Source of the DNA: Papaver somniferum
Taxonomy: Eukaryota > Streptophyta > Magnoliopsida > Ranunculales > Papaveraceae
DNA: 64,000 nt
Assembly: GCF_003573695.1 (NCBI RefSeq)
Contig: NC_039363.1
Span: 152,242,826-152,306,825, forward strand
Reading direction: 5' to 3'
The first letter of the stretch is position 1; each line of letters opens with the position of its first letter. Positions 54,117 to 64,000 of the stretch are shown one piece after another. The notes beneath the pieces are model-generated. The model worked only from the letters and a program-made list of their open reading frames with translations. It did no database searches and was not told where the DNA came from. A program made the position numbers and the translations under genes.

Positions 54117-55344
54117 CACCATTGTGCGTCAAGGTTTTCAATCTCCCTATCAGCAGTTCAACCTCTAATTCCAGTTTATCTTTGGCATCCAATTTCTTCT
54201 CCTCTTCAATTCTTTCTCTAAGACGAGCTTCCTTCACTCTCTGAGACCACAATCCACACAGAGATGATCAAGTACATGATTATCTACACTGAACATGTTA
54301 CTTATACTTGAACCTAAAGATTACAATAGTATATACCTTTTGTTCTTCAGCAATCCTCAATATATTATTGTCTGATTTACTTTGTTCCAATTCTGCCATT
54401 TCGAGTTTACTGTTTCTCATCGCATTCTGAAGACATAAGAAGAATGTTGTCAAACAACTTCATCAATGTATCATGCAGAGATGCTATCTCTATATTCATT
54501 ACAAGTACAGTCCTTGCACAGTATAACCTAGGTATACCAGTTGCTCGGCATGTAAAATACAAATGAGTGATGGAGAATGTTATCAATTGCGATTTTTCTG
54601 TATCCTCGTAAAATCAAATTATGTAACTTAGGTATGTAATTGTAACAACTAGTTTATATTATGGAATTTAGCCCTTTCACGCCAACTGGAGATATCATTT
54701 AGGTACTTGTTTCTTGCTTCTAGTTGTGCTAATAGGGGTTTTACCATTAGACTAATAAGGAGACGTTACCTTTCGTTTCTCTTCAATAAGTTTCTCTCTA
54801 TCACTTTCGCTTTGTGCCTTAAATTTCTCCATCTCTTCTCTCTGCAACTTGAGCTCTTCCTTTTGAGATTTCATTCTCGATTTGAGTTCCTCACGCTCAT
54901 TAGACATCTTCTCCAAATGATCCTTATGATCTTGTTGCATCTTTAATGTCTCTGAAGAAATACAACAGAGCATTGAATCAGTAACCACGACAACTAAAAT
55001 TACTGTTGTAATTCATACAATACGTTATCACTTAAAATTTATGAGTTTGTACTTCAATTTCTTAAAAATCAGATTAACATCTTATCAGAAACCAGCTCGA
55101 ATGAACCCAGGAATACCATCAAAAAGCTACATTATGTGCGTGTTTTATGTAGCTCATCAAAACTCCAGGTTCTCTAGGCAAAGGGTTAATGTAATTGAAA
55201 CTAGCATCTTATCAAACAACATTAAAAGGATAACCAACTGCATACCTTCGTTGTATTTTTTATTTAGCGTATCATGTTGAGATGCCAAGTTCTTGAGAGA
55301 ATAGCTTGTCTCATTGTATTGAAGCTGAACTTGTTCCAAATTCT
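54117..55344 (-). pseudogene. FDM/IDN2-like (RNA-directed DNA methylation) coiled-coil fragment
   Basis: Four exon pieces read downward: 55244-55344 (QLQYNETSYSLKNLASQHDT), about 54772-54952 (QQDHKDHLEKMSNEREELKS, EKFKAQSESDREKLIEEKRK), about 54337-54428 (NAMRNSKLEMAELEQSKSDN, ILRIAEEQK) and 54123-54247 (RVKEARLRERIEEEKKLDAK, LELEVELLIGRLKTLTH). This is the central coiled coil of FACTOR OF DNA METHYLATION proteins, which act with IDN2 in RNA-directed DNA methylation. The N-terminal zinc finger and XS domain and the C-terminal XH domain are absent here; XH pieces lie at 61.4 and 50.5 kb. Confidence 0.85.
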
Positions 55345-55349
55345 TATTA

Positions 55350-57936
55350 TTTTCATCGACGGTCCAAATGCACCAAATTTGTTACCAATTGTTTGTTCTT
55401 CCTCAAATCTATTCTCAGAAGGGACATGAACTATCAAGATGTTACAAGTACAAACATCAAGTAAGGCACGCCAACAAACTTCAACGAAGAGCAAATCATT
55501 TAGCAAGAAAGTTTAAACTTTTCCAGAAGACTGCTGAGGTATGTAGGATTTTATCTTCGTTTAAGAAGCCAGTTTCCAAAGACAAAACAAGACCATTTGA
55601 GAAGAAAGTATGGTCGAATCGTTTTGATAGATAGAAGTCTGAAGATTCCTTTCAAGAGGAAAATGGTGGACAAATTGTTGTTCACCACAGCACAAATTAA
55701 TTGTGTTGATTGGTAAATCGTCTCATGTGCCTGATCAAAAGAGACAAGATTGTGAACGCACATGCTTTAGGAAAAGTTGTTTTCTTAGGTTTGTTGTTTT
55801 CTGTCTATCAAATAAAAGAAAGGGTTATTATCGACAGTTCTACTCTTTATAGGGTTTAGAGTTGAACGACCACGAACCTGTTTATAGGTTTCGAACCCTA
55901 CATTCCTTTTTCCTCTTTAGTATTCTTTATATCTCAAGAATGCTTGTTGAGATTGTGAATTCCATCCACAAAAATCAGTTGGTTATAACTGTTGTCAAAG
56001 CATCATGTCTTTGGAGGGAAAAGATGTCAACATGATTGTTAAGCCATCAATCAAGGAAAAAGAAAAATCTCCAGTAACTCCGTCCTTGAAAAGAAAAAGG
56101 AGGAATACAAGAAAGCCAAGGGATGTGCCTTCTAAATCTCAAAAGTTTTTCGATGTTCTTGATGAGTTGAGGGAAGTAAGAAAGGAGATTCGTGATATAC
56201 AGGCTTGTGTTTCAAGTCTCTTGAAATTCAGAAAGCCCTGGTTCGACATAATCAGCCAAGACGGTTCGTTGATATTAACTCCTATCTTCGCGAACCTTAT
56301 GTTCCAATGGCTGTTGACAACAAGGAGTTCGGGAATGATGCTGAATTTCTCAAAAATATTGTTGCCTAGTATGTATTCTTTTTGGTTTAGTTGGAAGAAT
56401 AAATAGTGCTTTGAATACCGATGATTGTGACTACACATAGCTATTATTTTCATCTTCTTGTTTTTAGTCTTTTTGGTTTAAATTCTAAAACTATTTGGAG
56501 GATGATGTATTTGCAGTATTTAATCTTTATGGTTTGTTATGTTGAAAATTGTTTATGGGATATTGGTGTTTACATCCGTGAACTATGTTGTCCCATATTT
56601 TTTCAAAAGTAAAGTCGTTCATGATCGGTATTCGTTTATTGGTTTAAGAACGAATGGACTGTTGACATATACAAAAGTTAAGCCTATATTGTCAATCTTT
56701 GACGGAAGATAGGTTAAAATCTTTTGTGTGTAAGGATGATGTCTATTATTCATATGCATATAATGATTTAAGATAGAATGAGTCCTTGTGTGGTATCCAC
56801 GGTATTGATCTTCATTGATCCATCTTTTTGTATTACCGTGAAGGCTCCATTGCGTATCTTATGTTGAGCACGATACCACTAAGTCGATTATTTTTGATTG
56901 GCTTTGTTGGTTGTTCCGTAGGATGCTATATGTTGAGCATTATGAACTAAATTAATCATCTTGTTTCGTTATTTAGTTTTTACTCCATAAGTTTCTTCTT
57001 GTGTCGAGTAGATGAACAGTTAAGCTAATCATTTTCTATGATGAACTTAGTCGGGGTTCCGTAAGTTTTCTTATGTTGAGTTCAAATAATTAAATTGATC
57101 ACTTTTGTGTTTAATTTGATTACGTATTCCGATTAAATTAGTCATGGGTTTACTTGCGGCTAGTTTGATTGAGATTTTTGGATATAAAAATCATTCTCAT
57201 GGTTTTGGTGTTCAATTAAATCCTTTGTTTATCTTAAAATTAAAGTCGCTCGTTGTTGTTCCCCTAGGAATGACATCTTATGGGGGAGAGTTCTTTTGAA
57301 CTTGTGCTTAATGGTCATATCTTGAGGGGTGTGCGGCTGTGGAATTTTAGAGGGGTTATCTTGTATCTTTAAACTCCTTGATGAATGATGTTAGCTTCGG
57401 CCATGTGATTGCATCTCAATAAGTTGATGTGTGTTCTTTCTTTTGGTCATGAAATGTCTCTTACGGAAATTTCATTATGATCCCGTTCTTTTACCTTTGC
57501 CAATTTTATTGACAGAAAGAGGGAGAAATAATGTAGTTCACACTAAAAAATACATATGGTTTTCGTATCATTGTGTAAGGGGGAGTGGTTTCCATAATCG
57601 AGATGGAGTATTGACTAAGGGGGAGTAATACATATCACCATAGTATTATTGTTGAAGTTGTGATACAATTGGACTTTGAGACTGTGTAATAATAGTATGA
57701 CACTGTATAACAATGATCGAGGACTATGTTTTCTCATTGTTATAGCTACGGATCTTCAACAATGGTAGTGCTAAACTTACAACCTTTGGGATCATTGGAG
57801 TACTTGGAAGTAACGAAGATTTCGAGTAATGTTGAAGATTAGACTTATGGAATAGGAGCCACTAAAGTTATTATCTTTTTTTTGTATTCCATATGTATTG
57901 ATAGTTTTATCACTAAAATTGACAAAGGTGGAGATT
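55350..57936 (+). mobile_element. Internal region of a 5'-truncated copia retrotransposon
   Basis: Plus-strand frames at 55368-55634 and 56005-56406 are retroelement-like: a basic RRANHLARKFKLFQKTAE stretch, and a KRKRRNTRKPRD stretch followed by a coiled-coil LDELREVRKEIRDI. No clear pol domain is present. Repeated purine tracts (GGGGGAG at about 57280, 57578 and 57617; AAAGGTGGAGATTG at 57924) precede the LTR, as in the long spacer before the 3' LTR of some plant copia elements. The left edge meets the FDM fragment at about 55345. Confidence 0.6.
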
Positions 57937-59170
57937 GTTAGAACACTGCTCGGTCAAACTCGCATGCGTTGCTATCTCAAGCATGTTTGTCAATGTTAGT
58001 GATCAAAACTATAAGTCTTGATTTCTAGTCTCTTATACCCAAGTCTCGGACTAGGATAGTGAGTGTAGTTGAGCTCAAGGACTTCATGGCGATTCATCAG
58101 ACAAGTAGAAGAACTACTCAAGGAAACGGTGGAACTTCTCGACAAAAAGGTATGTGAAGACTTGAACCTATCTATCACTCAAAAGTATATCTATTCTATC
58201 CCCTACTCTTTGAGACAAAAGTCGTATGCTATACATATAAACTAGATCATACACATTTGGTATTTCAAGCCGAGTATATCTCGCCTATCTATTTCTCGAA
58301 ATATGAGTTGGTAAGATTTTCGCTTCGACCAAATTTATCTTCACCTAGTGACAAAATTCATGAAAAGTTTCAATCACTTTGGAAATTGCTCTGACGAAAA
58401 ATGGTCTGTGAATAACGGCTGTATAACGTCCTCTGAGAATGTTTCAATGATTGGAATGAGAGTTTAGATTACATGACCATGGATTCCTTGAACCGAAGTT
58501 TTCGAACTTTGTTCATCAAGAGAACCGGAAGGATGGCATGTTGCCAAGTACGCGAACTCAGTACGCGAACTGCCGAAGTTCTCAAACCCGAGAATTTCTG
58601 CTGAGTTGACAAACTACTTGCGTGAGCCAAGTCCGCGAACTCAGTCCGTGAACCGACGAAGTTCTCAAACTCGAGAATTTATGCTGGAGTTTGTAAACTC
58701 TATCCGGTATCTTAAGTCCACGAACCTAGTGTGCGAACTTGAGATGGTTATATATCTAAAGATGATTTCTGAACTTAATCTTAAAAGACTAAGGATTGCT
58801 TTTGCAAACCGTGGCTATAAAAGTTCATGAACCGATTTATGTGGATCGGATCATCTTTGTTTCAATTGTGTCTTGTTTAGTTACATAAGATCTCATAGCA
58901 ATTGAACAACTCTTTAACTAGTTCATTTGAGTCACTTGAACTAGTTATGGTGAGGAAGAACATGGTTGGTATGAAATGATCAAATGGCTAACCTTTTGGT
59001 TGACTGTTGTTGAACCAACAATGTACACGTTTGGGTGCAGTTAACAAACCTAGAGGCGTGCATTTCATTTGTGTATGACAAGCTAAGTTTTCGATCTAAC
59101 GGTTGAAAAATATTAGCTTTGTTTTATGATGGGCATACACAAGACACAACAAAGGTTACACAAGTTACTT
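57937..59170 (+). repeat. 3' LTR of the copia element (right edge uncertain)
   Basis: It begins TGTTAGAACACTGC directly after the purine tract. It contains a degenerate ~75-bp tandem repeat (58540-58740; units with CCGCGAACTCAGTCCGTGAAC and GAAGTTCTCAAAC(T/C)CGAGAATTT) and a TATA box (GCTATAAAAG, 58812-58821). The end is placed loosely because no second LTR is available. Confidence 0.55.
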
Positions 59171-59990
59171 GAATTTAGTTTAGCAGAGGAGGTTTTCAAT
59201 ATCAGTGAATTTGAGTAATGCTTGCGCTATTACATGTTTACATCTACTATTAGATTGGAGAGTTGCCAACTACTTTTCCGTGAAACCTGACCTACTTTTA
59301 GTAGTTTCCGTCTAAGCAGTTGCTTTATAATAATAAGTAAAGTGGTTGCTCTATGAGTTGCATCATACAGATAGAGACCGAGGATGTTAATGAAATCGTG
59401 GATGCTCTGAGTGTTGTGGAATGAAAAAGGTATTAATACGAAGGATTCATTGCCTCGGAAAACGTTGGTGTCTAGATTCTGGAACCAAGTAGAAGTATTA
59501 TATTTGCGGACTTCAGTGAATATGAGGCTTTCACTCTATGAAAAAAAACTTAACGAGCGCAGGTGTTCTGGATATTTAGATCTTGAAAATGGATATGTTC
59601 CCTTCTATTTTGGGTATATACGTTATCTGATGGACTTAGTAGTACTGGAAACTGTATAATTTGCTTTAAATTAGATATGTAACTATAACCTTTATCTCAC
59701 ACAGCATCTTTAAACAAAAGCCAATCGTTTGGTAGGATAAAAGAGGATGTTCTGCACTGATAATCGAAGTGAACGGCTTGGTTTGTAATATTTTTCCTTG
59801 ATTTTGTTATCTTTGTTGGGGTTTACTAAAGTTTACTTTATGGACCACCCAGAACAGAGTTATGTAGGGGGCAATTCTGGAGGACTTTGTTTCTCAAATA
59901 GTGACATTATTGTTGAAGCTTTTGATGTTCTAGTGGTTCCTCTGTTTTATCTTTTGTTATCCTTGTCCTCAACTGAACGTTATGGTGATG
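59171..59990. other. Region upstream of the FAM32A-like exon
   Basis: The frame at 59411-59659 (82 codons) has no recognisable domain. The last 60 bp form a pyrimidine-rich intron end. The expected lysine-rich first exon of a FAM32A gene was not found here. Confidence 0.35.
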
Positions 59991-59994
59991 GTAG

Positions 59995-60260
59995 GTAGTG
60001 GAGGCACTGGACTGTCCGCAGATGCTGTTGAGGAGAATGCAAATGAAACCAATGAGTTAGATCAGAAAGAGCATCCTGCTAGTGTCGATGATCATCTCAC
60101 ACCAGCTGAGAAGCGTTATATGGAGCAAAGGGAAAGAATCGATGTCCGCAGGCTGGCAAAGACTTCAAACAAATATCACCGTGATCGAATTCAAGATTTC
60201 AATCAGTATCTGGCAAACATGAGTGAACACTACGACATTCCTAAAGTTGGTCCAGGCTAA
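59995..60260 (+). pseudogene. Last exon of a FAM32A-like (DUF1754) gene; first exon absent
   Basis: After an acceptor (GATGGTAG|GTAGTGG at 59994) the exon encodes about 88 codons: an acidic linker, then LTPAEKRYMEQRERIDVRRL, NKYHRDRIQDFNQYLANMSE and the family's invariant end HYDIPKVGPG. FAM32A proteins are small nuclear, splicing-associated proteins. The exon itself is undamaged. The 5' exon with the usual KLKLKGK and poly-Lys region is not seen in the 2 kb upstream, which is occupied by the copia LTR. The gene may be decapitated, or its first exon may lie beyond the retroelement. Confidence 0.8.
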
Positions 60261-60595
60261 GAACTCTTCAGAGAAGCTCAATCTGTGTAAAGAAAGTGAT
60301 ATTACTGTTAGAACCCTTGGTTTTGATAACGTTACACTACTTTGTTTTATGATGTTTACACTTCATTTCTTTGGTTGGCGAACTTCATGCATCTCTTAGA
60401 TGGCTAGTCCATGTTGGTTGGCTTGTTTATGGTGTGATAAAACTCCTCCATATGAAAATCTTTATGTACCTCAGTGGACTAGTCGACTGTAAATGAACAC
60501 CAGGGTGATGTTGTAGATTTCAGATTATTCAATTATGTGCAGATGTATTGACTCGGAATTAATTGTAGTAATTATGAATTCATTTTCTGTCCACC
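60261..60595 (+). other. 3' UTR-like region of the FAM32A-like exon
   Basis: AT-rich, non-coding DNA directly after the stop codon. No repeat is recognised before LINE sequence begins at about 60600. Confidence 0.4.
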
Positions 60596-60599
60596 CTGA

Positions 60600-61130
60600 T
60601 TTTTGGCATACAAGTGGTGCAGTGATGAGCCTTGGATACAGCTTGCTGGTAATATCATGGTGAATGGTGAGGTTTCTACTAAGCTGAGCTCTACATTACA
60701 TGAAGGGGATGATACCTAGAAATTTGATAAATTTTTTGGAGTCTGTGTGGGTGAGCTTTGCTGATCTGCATGACTTATATCCTGCAGGTGGTACTCACAG
60801 AAAAATCTGGATTGGTATCTGTAAAGGCAAGTTTTTGCTTTCTGATGCTGTAGAAAAAGCTGAGAGTCAAGAATCCAAAGGTTGGCTGGCACAATGCTCT
60901 TTGGAAGAGATTTGGAAGTTGGTGAGGGGTGGGTGAGCTAGTGATGATAAACTTAAAAGAAGAGGTGTACCTCTTGCTTCTAGATGTATTCTTTATAAGA
61001 ATGAAGAAGAAACTCTATATCACTTGATGTAGGAATGTGAAGTTAGCATAATGGTGTGGATTGGATCTGTGATTTTTATTGCTTCACTAGTATTGATGGC
61101 TTCGATATTTTCCTGAAAAAGGCTCAACGT
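60600..61130 (+). mobile_element. LINE C-terminal fragment
   Basis: In broken frames it reads LASRCILYKNEEETLYHLM, then ECEVSIMVW, the zinc-binding C-terminal motif of plant LINE ORF2 (C..C....E...H...C). Upstream text (KIWIGICKGKFLLSDAVEKA; WHNALW) fits the region between reverse transcriptase and this motif. Several stops are present. Confidence 0.65.
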
Positions 61131-61289
61131 AAAAGTTCTGCTATGAAGGAAGTCTGGTTAGTTCTTCACTAGCAATAGATATCCAGAACACACAGAAAAA
61201 GATCTTTCGACTGAGATGCACAACACTGCATTTTATCAAATATGAGTAGAGTTTGTTGTACTACTAAGCTAGAGTGGTTCAATGCAAAT

Positions 61290-61510
61290 CTTTTCTTGTA
61301 GTTGACTTCTTTTTCTTTGAATTGCTTAATCTTTGGATACCCTCCTGCAAAGTCCCCCTTCTTCTTTCTTTGAAGTTCCATTATTCTGGGACTATGTACC
61401 TCCCACTCCCATTGTATTCATTCAACTCCAACAATGCAGTTGCCACAGCTTTGAATACCTCGTCACCTGTGCCATTTCTTAGACGACTCAGCTTCTCATC
61501 CTTCACATTC
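61290..61510 (-). pseudogene. FDM/IDN2-like XH domain fragment
   Basis: The minus strand reads KDEKLSRLRNGTGDEVFKAV, ATALLELNEYNGSGRYIVPE, stop, WNFKERRRGTLQEGIQRLSN. The XH domain of FDM proteins has the same order, with ELWNFKE where this copy has a stop. The tail is shared with the piece at 50455-50585. Confidence 0.85.
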
Positions 61511-61617
61511 AATATATAGTTCACTTCAGATCATTTTGCATGAAAATCTTGAGAACATTTTGCAGTCTGTTGTCCAAAAATCTACGACTTCTTTTCGCTC
61601 CCTAAGTTTTAATATTC

Positions 61618-61800
61618 GTGTTAGTTGTAGGATTTAGTCTGCTTAAAGAAGCAGCGGAGGAGTGCTGGCATACTCAGATAAATTTGGCAACCTTTAACGC
61701 GTCAATGACTGGAGTGGAAATAACATCCAACGCAGCGGCTCGAACAACCCTTGCACTATTTTTCCTTGCGAAAAAAGAGGGTCGAACACCGAAACCCTAA
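61618..61800 (+). other. Unrecognised 60-codon open frame
   Basis: Contains KEAAEECWHTQINLATFNAS and ends KKEGRTPKP. No family resemblance; possibly chance. It abuts the Stowaway MITE. Confidence 0.2.
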
Positions 61801-61811
61801 TAAAAATTATA

Positions 61812-62172
61812 CTCCCTCCGACCCACTAATAAGTTACCTAGTTACTTTTAGATTTTGTCTCACCATTAAGTGACCTATATCACTAAACAAGAAGATATTT
61901 CTAAAATTATCCTTTTAATTATTATAAGAAATATGCATAATTTAATAGTCATGCTTATATTCGTTATGAATGTGTTTTAAAATGCTTTTCAATAGTACGA
62001 AGTTTGCGAACATCCGTGATGTAGTTTGAGAGATAAATCATTTCAAAATTTCACTATTTATTACCCATAAGGGTATAATTGTAAAAAGTGCTTACAAATT
62101 CTTTTTCCTTACTTGCCTTAAAAATTATGCAAACTTGAACTAGGTCACTTAATTGTTGTGGGAAGGAGGGAG
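61812..62172. mobile_element. Complete Stowaway MITE, 361 bp, TA target duplication
   Basis: The left end CTCCCTCCGACCCAC... pairs with the right end ...GGGAAGGAGGGAG. Subterminal AAGTTACCTAGTT pairs with AACTAGGTCACTT. TA dinucleotides flank both sides (61810-61811 and 62173-62174). Size, ends and target duplication are diagnostic of Stowaway (Tc1/mariner) MITEs. Confidence 0.92.
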
Positions 62173-62560
62173 TATAGGAATCTGAAATTGCAGTATTTGG
62201 ATATGTATTTGATACACTATCCGGTAAGCTTGAAGCTAGGGACAACTGTGAAAGATTTAGGCAACAAGGACAACTTACTTCCAAGTTCCAATGGACTACA
62301 GGTCTGTATGGCCTGGCTATGGAAGAGTGTCAGTAGGTTGGCCTCACTAAGTCGATAGGTGCCAGCAACTTCTCCTCCAAAAAGATTCAAGAGCTAATGA
62401 GCACGGCCAACACCACCGTACTCGCTCCATGACCATCCAAGCAAAACATCCTCCTCCAACTTTTTCCCTGCCGCATTACTATGATCAAACTCACTTTGCA
62501 AGTTATTCCATCGGGGCACTAAGTTGAACTTGTATAAGAAAATCCAAAATCTAAGAACTA
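62173..62560 (+). pseudogene. Aldo-keto reductase (AKR4, chalcone/codeinone reductase-like) fragment
   Basis: The plus strand reads RNLKLQYLDMYLIHYPVSLK right after the MITE, the core strand motif of plant AKR4 enzymes. A damaged AMEEC-like region follows, then GASNFSSKKIQELMSTAN in another frame, matching the SNFS motif of the family. N-terminal catalytic exons are missing, and frameshifts and stops are present. The family includes chalcone reductases and, in poppies, codeinone reductase; the exact member cannot be told. Confidence 0.75.
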
Positions 62561-62945
62561 GACCTTAAAACTATGAAAAGAAAACTCAGTTTGATCTAGT
62601 ATTCCCACATAAAACCTCGAAACCAATTAACCAGGATGAAATAGAAAGCCGACTTGGATACCAAGTGAAAGAAATGAAGAATGAAAACCAATAACAGTAT
62701 ATCCAAGGTACAACGTGTTCCACCACCTCTCAGGAACAAAGTATACCCAAGATCCTGTAAGCTAAATTAGGCAAGCACCTCTTGTTCTCAGCTGCCTTGC
62801 CTTTGAACTAAAAAGCGATGGTCATACAAGTCATTTCATGTTACTAAGCAGAGTGAGGTGATAATCCTACAAAATGTATAACCAAAGATTCCAACCTTTT
62901 CCCCTCGAGCTTTGCCTCAAATCCTTCAAAATGTGTTAAAAGGAT
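62561..62945. other. Spacer, nothing recognised
   Basis: No feature could be supported between the reductase fragment and the eL24 3' flank, which begins at about 62950 (AAGCCCTCCAGGCATAAAGTTG). Confidence 0.4.
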
Positions 62946-63264
62946 TCTAGCAAGCCCTCCAGGCATAAAGTTGGAACTTACAGAAAAAAATCTAAATACA
63001 ATATAATACATCCCCACTAACCATAAATCAGCATGAAAAAACTACAAAATAGAGAAACTTATCTAAACCCAACAATGTCGATACACTTGATTTATCAGTC
63101 TGATCTAGCATTTCCATGCAAAAACGAGAAACAAACAGGATAATCAAAATGTAGCCTAATTGGATCCTATGTATTCAAAATTAAGCTAGATAACAGAATA
63201 AAGGTTTTTCCTTAAAGTAGTAATAAAAGAATTCCTAGCATCTCTTAAAGCAGAACTACCTTGC

Positions 63265-64000
<736 letters not shown>

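Overview
The window is nuclear DNA from a flowering plant, most likely a eudicot; the species cannot be named from sequence alone. The evidence is spliced genes with GT-AG introns (CASP-like membrane protein, ribosomal protein eL24, spinster-like MFS transporter), plant copia and gypsy retrotransposons, LINE fragments and Stowaway-type MITEs. The region is unstable: four gene families are present in several broken copies, and new insertions sit inside older ones.

1-12.7 kb. The left 4.2 kb is non-coding repeat DNA with a degenerate ~36-bp module and a 30-bp palindromic minisatellite. A decayed minus-strand copia element follows (4.2-6.2 kb). Next come two related non-coding elements built from arrays of short hairpins. 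The first (about 6.5-7.75 kb) lies upstream of an intact three-exon CASP-like gene (8711-11637). The second (9028-11125) lies inside that gene's first intron, with 40-bp terminal inverted repeats and an 8-bp target duplication. In the second element most hairpins are exactly 38 bp and bounded by GGTTCGGC / GCCGAACC. This is the most unusual structure in the window.

12.7-33 kb, all minus strand. A solanesyl/polyprenyl diphosphate synthase copy (12.7-19.4 kb) lacks its first exons and carries a 4-bp frameshifting duplication. Directly upstream are two tandem broken copies of the lariat-debranching enzyme DBR1. Then come a complete eL24 gene (24183-25491), a truncated eL24 remnant, a LINE piece, a complete MFS transporter gene (26986-29329, 484 codons) and a second MFS copy broken by a small deletion.

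33-47 kb holds LINE pieces, AT-rich DNA and an inverted, promoter-bearing eL24 5' fragment. That fragment is split by an insertion with terminal inverted repeats, and a decayed Ty3/gypsy element (LTRs 41250-41560 and 45886-46200) lies inside the insertion.

47-64 kb repeats the 20-32 kb themes in worse condition: an eL24 5' fragment plus the same LINE piece, a heavily broken third MFS copy, and a third DBR1 copy fused to a FACTOR OF DNA METHYLATION (FDM/IDN2-like) fragment. After these come a copia remnant with one LTR, the last exon of a FAM32A-like gene, an FDM XH-domain piece, a Stowaway MITE next to an aldo-keto reductase fragment, and an eL24 copy that runs off the window end and has a damaged splice donor.

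Only the CASP-like gene, the eL24 gene at 24.2-25.5 kb and the first MFS gene look intact. No tRNA, rRNA or organellar sequence was seen.
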